From assembly GCA_943736015.1 (NCBI GenBank), contig OX031071.1, positions 15,410,119 through 15,474,118 on the forward strand: a stretch of DNA of 64,000 bases, written 5' to 3'. Below are positions 1-13,179 of the stretch, one piece after another. The notes below the pieces were generated by a model that had not been told where the DNA came from, searched no databases, and saw nothing but the letters and a program-made list of their open reading frames with translations. Each line of letters opens with the position of its first letter. The first letter of the stretch is position 1. The position numbers and the translations under genes are program-made. Source of the DNA: Tridacna crocea (taxonomy: Eukaryota > Mollusca > Bivalvia > Cardiida > Cardiidae).

Positions 1-261
1 TTAATTGCTTGTATCTCTCTGTCCTGCCTCTCTGTGTCCTCTGTGTCTCTTTTTATACAGCAAGACAACAAGGTAGGTAAATACAGGTGATGAAAACAGA
101 CAAGCGAAAGAAGCCAGCAAGTGGATTACAGACTGCCACCAAGTGAATATGGCTGTGTGTGCGTGTACCACAGATCGCCACTTAGATGTCAAGTCATGTA
201 AGTCACTTTTTTTCTAATCCTCCCTCCCACCTCCCCTCCGTCAATTTGTCAATGTGCTGCA

Positions 262-3200
262 GTGGCAATTACAGATTTTCAGCCAGGGAATATAGGAAAG
301 CATCCAGTGGCTTTGAGAGAATGTTTGGAGAAGTACCAGTATTGGAAACCTAGAGAAATGAAACCCCACTTGCTTACAGACAATCATCAGACAATCATCA
401 TGACCTGTAGATTGTTGCCGTCGATAACTGTACCGCCTTAAATGCTTCTATCTCTCTGTCCTGCCTCTCTCTGTCCTCTCTGTCTCTGTGTCTTTTTATA
501 CAGCAAGACAACAAGGTAGGTTAATACAGGTGTGAAACAGACAAACGAAAGAAGCCAGCAAGTGGATTACAGACTGCCACCAAGTGAATATGGCTGTGTG
601 TGTGTGTGTATCACAGATCGCCACTTAGATGTCAAGTCATGTAAGTCACTTTTCTGTTGATTCCCCCCTCCCACCTCCCCTCCGACGATTTTACCTTGTG
701 CTTCAGTGCGAGTGACAGATTTTCAGCCAGGGAATACAAGAAAGCATCCAGTGGCTTTGGGAGAATGTTTCGAGAAGTACCAGTATGGGAAACCTAGAGG
801 AATGAAACCCCACTTGCTAACAGACAATCATGATGATCTGCAGATTGTTGTGTTCGATGAACTGTTCCGCCTTAATTGCTTGTATCTCTCTGTCCTGCCT
901 CTCTGTGTCCTCTGTGTCTCCTTTTATACAGCAAGACAACAAGGTAGGTTAATACAGGTGATGAAAAGAGACAAGCGAAAGAAGCCAGCAAGTGGATTAC
1001 AGACTGCCACCAAGTGAATATGGCTGTGTGTGTGTACCACAGATCGCCACTTAGATGTCAAGTCATGTAAGTGACTTTTCTGTTGATTCCCCCCTCCCAC
1101 CTACCCCCCGACGATTTGACCATGTGCTTCAGTGCCAATGACAGATTTTCAGCCAGGGAATATAGGAAAGCATCCAGTGGCTTTGGGAGAATGTTTCGAG
1201 AAGTACCAGTATGGGAAACCTAGAGGAATGAAACCCCACTTGCTAACAGGCAATCATGATGACCTGCGGATTGTTGTGGTCGATGAACTGTTCCACCTTA
1301 ATTGCTTGTATCTCTCTGTCCTGCCTCTATGTGTCCTCTCTGTCTCTTTTTATACAGCAAGACAACAAGGTAGGTTAATACAGATGATGAAAACAGAGAC
1401 GCGAAAGAAACCAACAAGTGGTTTACAGACTGCCACCAAAAGAATATGCCTGTGTGTGTACCACAGATCGCCACTTAGATGTCAAGTCATGTAAGTCACT
1501 TTCCTGTTGATTCCCCCCTCCCACCTCCCCTCCGACGATTTGACCATGTGCTTCAGTGCCAATGACAGATTTTCAGCCAGGGAATATAGGAAAGCATTCA
1601 GCGGCTTTGGGAGAATGTTTCGAGAAGTACCAGTATGGGAAACCTAGAGGAATGAAAGCCCACTTGCTAACAGACAATCATGATGACCTGCAGCTTGTTG
1701 TGGTCGATGAACTGTTCCGCTTTAATTGCTTGTATCTCTCTGTCCTGCCTCTCTTTGTCCTCTCTTTCTCTTTTTATACAGGAAGACAACAAGGTAGGTT
1801 AATACAGGTGATGAAAACAGACAAGCGAAAGAAGCCAGCAAGTGGATTACAGACTGCCACCAAGTGAATATGGCTGTGTGTGTGTGTGTGTACCACAGAT
1901 CGCCACTTAGATGTCAAGTCATGTAAGTCACTTTTCTGTTGATTCCCCCCTCCCACCTCCCCCCCGACGATTTGACCATGTGCTTCAGTGCCAATGACAG
2001 ATTTTCAGCCAGGCAATATAGGAAAGCATCCAGTGGCTTTGGGAGAATGTTTCTAAAAGTACCAGTATGGGAAACCTAGAGGAATGAAACCCCACTTGCT
2101 AACAGACAATCATGATGACCTGCGGATTGTTGTGGTCGATGAACTGTTCCACCTTAATTGCTTGTATCTCTCTGTCCTGCCTCTCTCTGTCCTCTGTGTC
2201 TCTTTTTCTACAGCAAGACAACAAGGTAGGTTAATACAGGTGATGAAAACAGACAAGCGAAAGAAGCCAGCAAGTGGATTACAGACTGCCACCAAGTGAA
2301 TATGGCTGTGTGTGTGTGTGTGTACCACAGATCGCCACTTAGATGTCAAGTCATGTAAGTCACTTTTCTGTTGATTCCCCCCTCCCACCTCCCCCCCGAC
2401 GATTTGACCATGTGCTTCAGTGGCAATGACAGATTTTCAGCCAGGGAATATAGGAAAGCATCCAGTGGCTTTGAGAGAATGTTTCTAGAAGTACCAGTAT
2501 GGGAAACCTAGAGGAATGAAACCCCACTTGCTAACAGACAATCATGATGACCTGCGGATTGTTGTGGTCGATGAACTGTTCCACCTTAATTGCTTGTATC
2601 TCTCTGTCCTGCCTCTCTCTGTCCTCTGTGTCTCTTTTTCTACAGGAAAAAAACAAGGTAGGTTAATACAGGTGATGAAAACAGACAAGCGAAAGAAGCC
2701 AGCAAGTGGATTACAGACTGCCACCAAGTGAATATGGCTGTGTGTGTGTGTGTGTACCACAGATCGCCACTTAGATGTCAAGTCATGTAAGTCACTTTTC
2801 TGTTGATTCCCCCCTCCCACCTCCCCCCCGACGATTTGACCATGTGCTTCAGTGCCAATGACAGATTTTCAGCCTGGGAATATAGGAAAGCATCCAGTGG
2901 CTTTGGGAGAATGTTTCGAGAAGTACCAGTATTGGAAACCTAGAGGAATGAAACCCCACTTGCTAACAGACAATCATGATGACCTGCGGATTGTTGTGGT
3001 CGATGAACTGTTCCGCCTTAATTGCTTGTATCTCTCTGTCCTGCCTCTCTGTGTCCTCTCTGTCTCTTTTTATACAGCAAGACAACAAGGTAGGTTAATA
3101 CAGGTGATGAAAACAGACAAGCGAAAGAAGCCAGCAAGTGGATTACAGACTGCCACCAAAGGAATATGCCTGTGTATGTACCACAGATCGCCACTTAGAT

Positions 3201-3274
3201 GTCAAGTCATGTAAGTCACTTTTTTTCTGATTCTCCCTCCCACCTCCCCTCCGTCAATTTCAAAATGTGCTGCA
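262..3274 (+). repeat. Higher-order repeat block 1 (7 monomers)
   Basis: The block starts with a B-type monomer. B monomers carry a duplicated CAGACAATCAT segment (near 382-410), CCGTCAATTT in place of CCGACGATTT, and TGTTTGGAG in place of TGTTTCGAG. Six A-type monomers follow. The second monomer (706) has a GCGAGTGACAG start that recurs at the matching place in later blocks. The B-to-B length is 3,013 bp. Confidence 0.85.
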
Positions 3275-6200
3275 GTGCCAATTACAGATTTTCAGCCAGG
3301 GAATATAGGAAAGCATCCAGTGGCTTTGAGAGAATGTTTGGAGAAGTACCAGTATTGAAAACCTAGAGAAATGAAACCCCACTTGCTTACAGACAATCAT
3401 CAGACAATCATCATGACCTGTAGATTGTTGCCGTCGATAACTGTACTGCCTCAAATGCTTCTATCTCTCTGTCCTGCCTCTCTCTGTGCTCTCTGTCGCT
3501 GTGTCTTTTTATACAGCAAGACAACAAGGTAGGTTAATACAGGTGATGAAACAGACAAACGAAAGAAGCCAGCAAGTGGATTACAGACTGCCACCAAGTG
3601 AATATGGCTGTGTGTGTGTGTATCACAGATCGCCACTTAGATGTCAAGTCATGTAAGTCACTTTTCTGTTGATTCCCCCCTCCCACCTCCCCTCCGACGA
3701 TTTGACCATGTGCTTCAGTGCGAGTGACAGATTTTCAGCCAGGGAATATAGGAAAGCATCCAGTGGCTTTGGGAGAATGTTTCGAGAAGTACCAGTATGG
3801 GAAACCTAGAGGAATGAAACCCCACTTGCTAACAGACAATCATGATGACCTGCGGATTGTTGTGGTCGATGAACTGTTCCGCCTTAATTGCTTGTATCTC
3901 TCTGTCCTGCCTCTCTGTGTCCTCTGTGTCTCTTTTTATACAGCAAGACAACAAGGTAGGTTAATACAGGTGATGAAAACAGACAAGCGAAAGAAGCCAG
4001 CAAGTGGATTACAGACTGCAACCAAAAGAATATGCCTGTGTGTGTACCACAGATCGCCACTTAGATGTCAAGTCATGTAAGTCACTTTTCTGTTGAATAT
4101 CCCCCTCCCACCTACCCCCCGACGATTTGACCATGTGCTTCAGTGCCAATGACAGATTTTCAGCCAGGGAATATAGGAAAGGATCCAGTGGCTTTGGGAG
4201 AATGTTTCGAGAAGTACCAGTATGGGAAACCTAGAGGAATGAAACCCCACTTGCTAACAGACAATCATGATGACCTGCGGATTGTTGTGGTCGATGAACT
4301 GTTCCACCTTAATTGCTTGTATCTCTCTGTCCTGCCTCTCTGTGTCCTCTGTGTCTCTTTTTATACAGCAAGACAACAAGGTAGGTTAATATAGGTGATG
4401 AAAAGAGACAAGCGAAAGAAGCCAGCAAGTGGATTACAGACTGTCACCAAGTGAATATGGCTGTGTGTGTGTGTGTGTACCACAGATCGCCACTTAGATG
4501 TCAAGTCATGTAAGTCACTTTTCTGTTGATTCCCCCCTTCCACCTCCCCCCCGACGATTTGACCATGTGCTTCAGTGCCAATGACAGATTTTCAGCCAGG
4601 GAATATAGGAAAGGATCCAGTGGTTTTGGGAGAATGTTTCGAGAAGTACCAGTATGGGAAACCTAGAGGAATGAAACTCCACTTGCTAACAGACAATCAT
4701 GATGACCTGCGGATTGTTGTGGTCGATGAACTGTTCCGCCTTAATTGCTTGTATCTCTCTGTCCTGCCTCTATGTGTCCTCTCTGTCTCTTTTTATACAG
4801 CAAGACAACAAGGTAGGTTAATACAGGTGATGAAAAAAGACAAGCGAAAGAAGCCAGGAAGTGGATTACAGACTGCCACCAAGTGAATATGGCTGTGTGT
4901 GTGTGTGTACCAGAGATCGCCACTTAGATGTCAAGTCATGTAAGTCACTTTTCTGTTGATTCCCCCCTCCCACCTCCCCCCCGACGATTTGACCATGTGC
5001 TTCAGTGCCAATGACAGATTTTCAGTTAGGGAATATAGGAAAGCATCCAGTGGCTTTGGGAGAATGTTTCGAGAAGTACCAGTATGGGAAACCTAGAGGA
5101 ATGAAACCCCACTTACTAACAGACAATCATGATGACCTGCGGATTGTTGTCGTCGATAAACTGTTCCGCCTTAATTGCTTGTATCTCTCTGTCCTGCCTC
5201 TCTCTGTCCTCTCTGTCTCTTTTTATACAGTAAGACAACAAGGTAGGTTAATACATGTGATGAAAACAGACAAGCGAAAGAAGCCAGGAAGTGGATTACA
5301 GACTGCCACCAAAGGAATATGCCTGTGTGTGTACCACAGATCGCCACTTAGATGTCAAGTCATGTAAGTCATTTTTCTGTTAATTCCCCCCTCCCACCTC
5401 CCCACCGACGATTTGACCATGTGCTTCAGTGGCAATGACAGATTTTCAGTTAGGGAATATAGGAAAGCATCCAGTGGCTTTGGGAGAATGTTTCGAGAAG
5501 TACCAGTATGGGAAACCTAGAGGAATGAAACCCCACTTGCTAACAGACAATCATGATGACCTGCAGATTGTTGTGGTCGATGAACTGTTCCGCCTTAATT
5601 GCTTGTATCTCTCTGTCCTGCCTCTCTTTGTCCTGTCTTTCTCTTTTTATACAGCAAGACAACAAGGTAGGTTAATACAGGTGATGAAAACAGACAAGCG
5701 AAAGAAGCCAGCAAGTGGATTACAGACTGCCACCAAGTGAATATGGCTGTGTGTGTGTATGTGTACCACAGATCGCCACTTAGATGTCAAGTCATGTAAG
5801 TCACTTTTCTGTTGATTCCCCCCTCCCACCTCCCCCCCGACGATTTGACCATGTGCTTCAGTACCAATGACAGATTTTCAGCCAGGGAATATAGGAAAGC
5901 ATCCAGTGGCTTTGGGAGAATGTTTCTAGAAGTACCAGTATGGGAAACCTAGAGGAATGAAACCCCACTTGCTAACAGACAATCATGATGACCTGCGGAT
6001 TGTTGTGGTCGATGAACTGTTCCACCTTAATTGCTTGTATCTCTCTGTCCTGCCTCTCTCTGTCCTCTGTGTCTCTTTCTATTCAGCAAGACAACAAGGT
6101 AGGTTAATACAGGTGATGAAAACAGACAAGCGAAAGAAGCCAGCAAGTGGATTACAGACTGCCACCAAGTGAATATGGCTGTGTGTGTGTGTGTGTACCA

Positions 6201-6291
6201 CAGATCGCCACTTAGATGTCAAGTCATGTAAGTCACTTTTTTTCTGATCCTCCCTCCCACCTCCCCTCCGTCAATTTGTCAATGTGCTGCA
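3275..6291 (+). repeat. Higher-order repeat block 2 (7 monomers)
   Basis: A B monomer at 3275 with the same internal duplication (about 3390-3420), followed by the GCGAGTGACAG monomer at 3718 and five more A monomers. Two of these (5005, 5429) share the TTCAGTTAGGG variant. The length to the next B monomer is 3,017 bp, almost the same as block 1. Confidence 0.85.
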
Positions 6292-9200
6292 GTGCCAATT
6301 ACAGATTTTCAGCCAGGGAATATAGGAAAGCATCCAGTGGCTTTGAGAGAATGTTTGGAGAAGTACCAGTATTGGAAACCTAGAGAAATGAAACCCCACT
6401 TGCTTACAGACAATCATCAGACAATCATCATGACCTGTAGATTGTTGCCGTCGATAACTGTACCGCCTTAAATGCTTCTATCTCTCTGTCCTGCCTCTCT
6501 CTGTCCTCTCTGTCTCTGTGTCTTTTTATACAGCAAGACAACAAGGTAGGTTAATACAGGTGTGAAACAGACAAACGAAAGAAGTCAGCAAGTGGATTAC
6601 AGACTGCCACCAAGTGAATATGGCTGTGTGTGTGTGTGTATCACAGATCGCCACTTAGATGTCAAGTCATGTAAGTCACTTTTCTGTTGATTCCCCCCTC
6701 CCACCTCCCCTCCGACGATTTTACCTTGTGCTTCAGTGCGAGTGACAGATTTTCAGCCAGGGAATATAAGAAAGCATCCAGTGGCTTTGGGAGAATGTTT
6801 CGAGAAGTACCAGTATGGGAAACCTAGAGGAATGAAACCCCACTTGCTAACAGACAATCATGATGATCTGCAGATTGTTGTGTTCGATGAACTGTTCCGC
6901 CTTAATTGCTTGTATCTCTCTTTCCTGCCCCTCTCTGTCCTCTGTGTCTCTTTTCATACAGCAAGACAAAAAGGTAGGTTAATACAGGTGATGAAAACAG
7001 ACAAGCGAAAGAAGCCAGGAAGTGGATTACAGACTGCCACCAAGTGAATATGGCTGTGTGTGTGTACCACAGATCGCCACTTAGATGTCAAGTCATGTAA
7101 GTCACTTTTCTGTTGATTCCCCCCTCCCACCTACCCCCCGACGATTTGACCATGTGCTTCAGTGCCAATGATAGATTTTCAGCCAGGGAATATAGGAAAG
7201 CATCCAGTGGCTTTGGGAGAATGTTTCGAGAAGTACCAGTATGGGAAACCTAGAGGAATGAAACCCCACTTGCTAACAGGCAATCATGATGACCTGCGGA
7301 TTGTTGTGGTCGATGAACTGTTCCGCCTTAATTGCTTGTATCTCTCTGTCCTGCCTCTATGTGTCCTCTCTGTCTCTTTTTACACAGCAAGACAACAAGG
7401 TAGGTTAATACAGGTGATGAAAAGAGACAAGCGAAAGAAGCCAACAAGTGGATTACAGACTGCCACCAAGTGAATATGGCTGTGTGTGTGTGTGTGTACC
7501 ACAGATCGCCACTTAGATGTCAAGTCATGTAAGTCACTTTTCTGTTGATTCCCCCCTCCCACCTCCCCCCCGACGATTTGACCATGTGCTTCAGTGCCAA
7601 TGACAGATTTTCAGCCAGGGAATAAAGGAAAGCATCCAGTGGCTTTGGGAGAATGTTTCTAGAAGTACCAGTATGGGAAACCTAGAGGAATGAAACCCCA
7701 CTTGCTAACAGACAATCATGATGACCTGCGGATTGTTGTGGTCGATGAACTGTTCCACCTTAATTGCTTGTATCTCTCTGTCCTCTCTGTCCTCTGTGTC
7801 TCTTTTTCTACAGCAAGACAACAAGGTAGGTTAATACAGGTGATGAAAACAGACAAGCGAAAGAAGCCAGGAAGTGGATTACAGACTGCCACCAAGTGAA
7901 TATGGCTGTGTGTGTGTGTGTGTACCACAGATCGCCACTTAGATGTCAAGTCATGTAAGTCACTTTTCTGTTGATTCTGCCCTCCCACCTCCCCCCCGAC
8001 GATTTGACAATGTGCTTCAGTGCCAATGACAGATTTTCAGCCTGGGAATATAGGAAAGCATCCAGTGGCTTTGGGAGAATGTTTCTAGAAGTACCAGTAT
8101 GGGAAACCTAGAGGAATGAAACCCCACTTGCTAACAGACAATCATGATGACCTGCGGATTGTTGTGGTCGATGAACTGTTCCACCTTAATTGCTTGTATC
8201 TCTCTGTCCTGCCTCTCTGTGTCCTCTGTGTCTCTTTTTCTACAGCAAGACAACAAGGTAGGTTAATACAGGTGATGAAAACAGACAAACGAAAGAAGCC
8301 AGGAAGTGGATTACAGACTGCCACCAAGTGAATATGGCTGTGTGTGTGTGTGTGTACCACAGATCGCCACTTAGATGTCAAGTCATGTAAGTCACTTTTC
8401 TGTTGATTCCCCCCTCCCACCTCCCCCCCGACGATTTGACCATGTGCTTCAGTGCCAATGACAGATTTTCAGCCAGGGAATATAGGAAAGCATCCAGTGG
8501 CTTTGGGAGAATGTTTCTAGAAGTACCAGTATGGGAAACCTAGAGGAATGAAACCCCACTTGCTAACAGACAATCATGATGACCTGCGGATTGTTGTGGT
8601 CGATGAACTGTTCCACCTTAATTGCTTGTATCTCTCTGTTCTGCCTCTCTCTGTCCTCTCTGTCTCTTTTTCTACAGCAAGACAACAAGGTAGGTTAATA
8701 CAGGTGATGAAAGCAGACAAGCGAAAGAAGCCAGGAAGTGGATTACAGACTGCCACCAAGTGAGTATGGCTGTGTGTGTGTGTGTGTGTACCACAGATCG
8801 CCACTTAGATGTCAAGTCATGTAAGTCACTTTTCTGTTGATTCCCCCCTCCCACCTCCCCCCCGACGATTTGACCATGTGCTTCAGTGCCAATGACAGAT
8901 TTTCAGCCTGGGAATATAGGAAAGCATCCAGTGGCTTTGGGAGAATGTTTCTAGAAGTACCAGTATGGGAAACCTAGAGGAATGAAACCCCACTTGCTAA
9001 CAGACAATCATGATGACCTGCGGATTGTTGTGGTCGATGAACTGTTCCACCTTAATTGCTTGTATCTCTCTGTCCTGCCTCTTTCTGTCCTCTCTGTCTC
9101 TTTTTCTACAGCAAGACAACAAGGTAGGTTAATACAGGTGATGAAAACAGACAAGCGAAAGAAGCCAGCAAGTGGATTACAGACTGCCACCAAGTGAATA

Positions 9201-10171
9201 TGGCTGTGTGTGTGTGTGTGTACCACAGATCGCCACTTAGATGTCAAGTCATGTAAGTCACTTTTCTGTTGATTCCCCCCTCCCATCTCCCCCCCGACGA
9301 TTTGACCATGTGCTTCAGTGCCAATAACAGATTTTCAGCCAGGAAATATAGGAAAGCATCCTGTGGCTTTGGGAGAATGTTTCGAGAAGTACCGGTATTG
9401 GAAACCTAGAGGAATGAAACCCCACTTGCTAACAGACAATCATGATGACCTGCGGATTGTTGTGGTCGATGAACTGTTCCACCTTAATTGCTTGTATCTC
9501 TCTGTCCTGCCTCTCTCTGTCCTCTGTGTTTCTTTTTCTACAGCAAGACAACAAGGTAGGTTAATACAGGTGATGAAAACAGACAAGCGAAAGAAGCCAG
9601 CAAGTGGATTACAGACTGCCACCAAGTGAATATGGCTCTGTGTGTGTGTGTGTACCACAGATCGCCACTTAAGTGTCAAGTCATGTAAGTCACTTTTCTG
9701 TTGATTCCCCCCTCCCATTCCCCCCCGACTATTTGACCACGTGCTTCAGTGCCAATGACAGATTTTCAGCCTGGGAATATAGGGAAGCATCCAGTGGCTT
9801 TGGGAGAATGTTTCGAGAAGTACCAGTATTGGAAACCTAGAGGAATGAAACCCCACTTGCTAACAGACAATCATGATGACCTGCGGATTGTTGTGGTCGA
9901 TGAACTGTTCCACCTTAATTGCTTGTATCTCTCTGTCCTGCCTCTCTCTGTCCTCTGTGTTTCTTTTTCTACAGCAAGACAACAAGGTAGGTTAATACAG
10001 GTGATGAAAACAGACAAGCGAAAGAAGCCAGCAAGTGGATTACAGACTGCCACCAAAAGAATATGCCTGTGTATGTACCACAGATCGCCACTTAGGTGTC
10101 AAGTCATGTAAGTCACTTTTTTTCTGATTCTCCCTCCCACCTCCCCTCCGTCAATTTCAAAATGTGCTACA
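6292..10171 (+). repeat. Higher-order repeat block 3, expanded (9 monomers)
   Basis: The B monomer at 6292 and its neighbour at 6736 match those of block 1 very closely, including the ATTTTACCTTGTGC variant. This block has nine monomers (3,880 bp). The surplus lies in a run of similar TTTCTAGAAG-type monomers between 7594 and 9317, so two extra monomers were probably gained there by unequal exchange. Confidence 0.82.
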
Positions 10172-13100
10172 GTGCCAATTACAGATTTTCAGCCAGGGAA
10201 TATAGGAAAGCATCCAGTGGCTTTGAGAGAATGTTTGGAGAAGTACCAGTATTGGAAACCTAGAGAAATGAAACCCCACTTGCTTACAGACAATCATCAG
10301 ACAATCATCATGACCTGTAGATTGTTGCCGTCGATAACTGTACCGCCTTAAATGCTTCTATCTCTCTGTCCTGCCTCTCTCTGTGCTCTCTGTCTCTGTG
10401 TCTTTTTATACAGCAAGACAACAAGGTAGGTTAATACAGGTGATGAAAACAGACAAGCGAAAGAAGCCAGCAAGTGGATTACAGACTGCCACCAAGTTAA
10501 TATGGCTGTGTGTGTGTGTATCACAGATCGCCACTTAGATGTCAAGTCATGTAAGTCACTTTTCTTTTTATTCCCCCCTCCCACCTCCCCTCCGACGATT
10601 TGAACATGTGCTTCAGTGCCAATGACAGATTTTCAGTTAGGGAATATAGGAAAGCATCCAGTGGCTTTGGGAGAATGTTTCGAGAAGTACCAGTATGGGA
10701 AACCTAGAGGAATGAAACTCCACTTACTAACAGACAATCATGATGACCTGCGGATTGTTGTGGTCGATGAACTGTTCCGCCTTAATTGCTTGTATCTCTC
10801 TGTCCTGCCTCTCTCTGTCCTCTCTGTCTCTTTTTATACAGCAAGACAACAGGGTAGGTTAATACAGGTGATGAAAACAGACAAGCGAAAGAAGCCAGGA
10901 AGTGGATTACAGACTGCCACCAAAAGAATATGCCTGTGTGTGTACCAGAGATCGCCACTTAGATGTCAAGTCATGTAAGTCACTTTTCCGTTGATTCCCC
11001 CTCCCACCTCCCTTCCGACGATTTGACCATGTGCTTCAGTGCGAGTGACAGATTTTCAGCCAGGGAATATAGGAAAGCATCCAGTGGCTTTGGGAGAATG
11101 TTTCGAGAAGTACCAGTATGGGAAACCTAGAGGAATGAAACCCCACTTGCTAACAGACAATCATGATGACCTGCGGATTGTTGTGGTCGATGAACTGTTC
11201 CGCCTCAATTGCTTGTATCTCTTTGTCCTGCCTTTCTGTGTCCTCTCTGTCTCTTTTTATACAGCAAGACAACAAGGTAGGTTAATACAGGTGATGAAAA
11301 CAGACAAGCGAAAGAAGCCAGCAAGTGGATTACAGACTGCCACCAAAAGAATATGCCTGTGTGTGTAGCACAGATCGCCACTTAGATGTCAAGTCATGTA
11401 AGTCACTTTTCTGTTGATTCACCCCTCCCACCTACCCCCCGACGATTTGACCATGTGCTTCAGTGCCAATGACAGATTTTCAGCCAGGGAATATAGGAAA
11501 GTATCCAGTGGCTTTGGGAGAATGTTTCGAGAAGTACCAGTATGGGAAACCTAGAGGAATGAAACCCCACTTGCTAACAGACAATCATGATGACCTGCGG
11601 ATTGTTGTGGTCGATGAACTGTTCCGCCTCAATTGCTTGTATCTCTTTGTCCTGCCTTTCTGTGTCCTCTCTGTCTCTTTTTATACAGCAAGACAACAAG
11701 GTAGGTTAATACAGGTGATGAAAACAGACAAGCGAAAGAAGCCAGCAAGTGGATTACAGACTGCCACCAAAAGAATATGCCTGTGTGTGTAGCACAGATC
11801 GCCACTTAGATGTCAAGTCATGTAAGTCACTTTTCTGTTGATTCACCCCTCCCACCTACCCCCCGACGATTTGACCATGTGCTTCAGTGCCAATGACAGA
11901 TTTTCAGCCAGGGAATATAGGAAAGTATCCAGTGGCTTTGGGAGAATGTTTCGAGAAGTACCAGTATGGGAAACCTAGAGGAATGAAACCCCACTTGCTA
12001 ACAGACAATCATGATGACCTGCGGATTGTTGTGGTCGATGAACTGTTCCGCCTTAATTGCTTGTATCTCTCATTCCTGCCTCTCTCTGTCCTCTGTGTCT
12101 CTTTTTATACAGCAAGACAACAAGGTAGGTTAATACAGGTGATGAAAACAGACAAGCGAAAGAAGACAGCAAGTGGATTACAGACTGCCACCAAGTGAAT
12201 ATGGCTGGGTGTGTGTGTACCACAGATCGCCACTTAGATGTCAAGTCATGTAAGTCACTTTTCTGTTGATTCCCCCCTCCCACCTCCCCTCCGACGATTT
12301 GACCATGTGCTTCAGTGCCAATGACAGATTTTCAGCCAGGGAATATAGGAAAGCATCCAGTGGCTTTGGGAGAATGTTTCGAGAAGTACCAGTATGGGAA
12401 ACCTAGAGGAATGAAAGCCCACTTGCTAACAGACAATCATGATGACCTGCGGATTGTTGTGGTCGATGAACTGTTCCGCCTTAATTGCTTCTATCTCTCT
12501 GTCCTGCCTCTCTCTGTCCTCTGTGTCTCTTTTTATACAGCAAGACAACAAGGTAAGTTAATACAGGTGATGAAAATAGACAAGCGAAAGAAGCCAGCAA
12601 GTGGATTACAGACTGCCACCAAGTGAATATGACTGTGTATGTGTGTGTGTGTGTTTACCACAGATAGCCAATTTGATGTAAAGTAATGTAAGTCACTTTT
12701 CTGTTGATTCCCCTCCCCACCTCCCCTCCGACGATTTGACCATGTGCTGCAGTGCCAATGACAGATTTTCAGCCAGGGAATATAGGAAAGCATCCAGTGG
12801 CTTTGGGAGAATGTTTCTAGAAGTACCAGTATGGGAAACCTAGAGGAATGAAACCCCACTTGCTAACAGACAATCATGATGACCTGGAGATTGTTGTGGT
12901 CGATGAACTGTTCCGCCTTAATTACTTGTATCTCTCTGTCCTGCCTCTCTCTGTCCTCTCTGTCTCTTTTTATACAGCAAGACAACAAGGTAGGTTAATA
13001 CAGGTGATGAAAACAGACAAGTGAAAGAAGCCAGCAAGTGGATTACAGACTGCCACCAAGTGAATATGGCTGTGTGTGTGTGTGTGTACCACAGATCGCC

Positions 13101-13179
13101 ACTTAGATGTCAAGTCATGTAAGTCACTTTTCTGATCCTCCCTCCCACCTGCCCTCCGTCAATTTGACCATGTGCTTCA
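10172..13179 (+). repeat. Higher-order repeat block 4 (7 monomers)
   Basis: A B monomer at 10172 and six A monomers, 3,008 bp in all. Monomers 11039 and 11463 are nearly identical, sharing CCTTTCTGTGTCC and TGTGTAGCACAG, and 11887 shares their left half. This points to a very recent local duplication or conversion. The GCGAGTGACAG monomer is third here rather than second. Confidence 0.83.
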
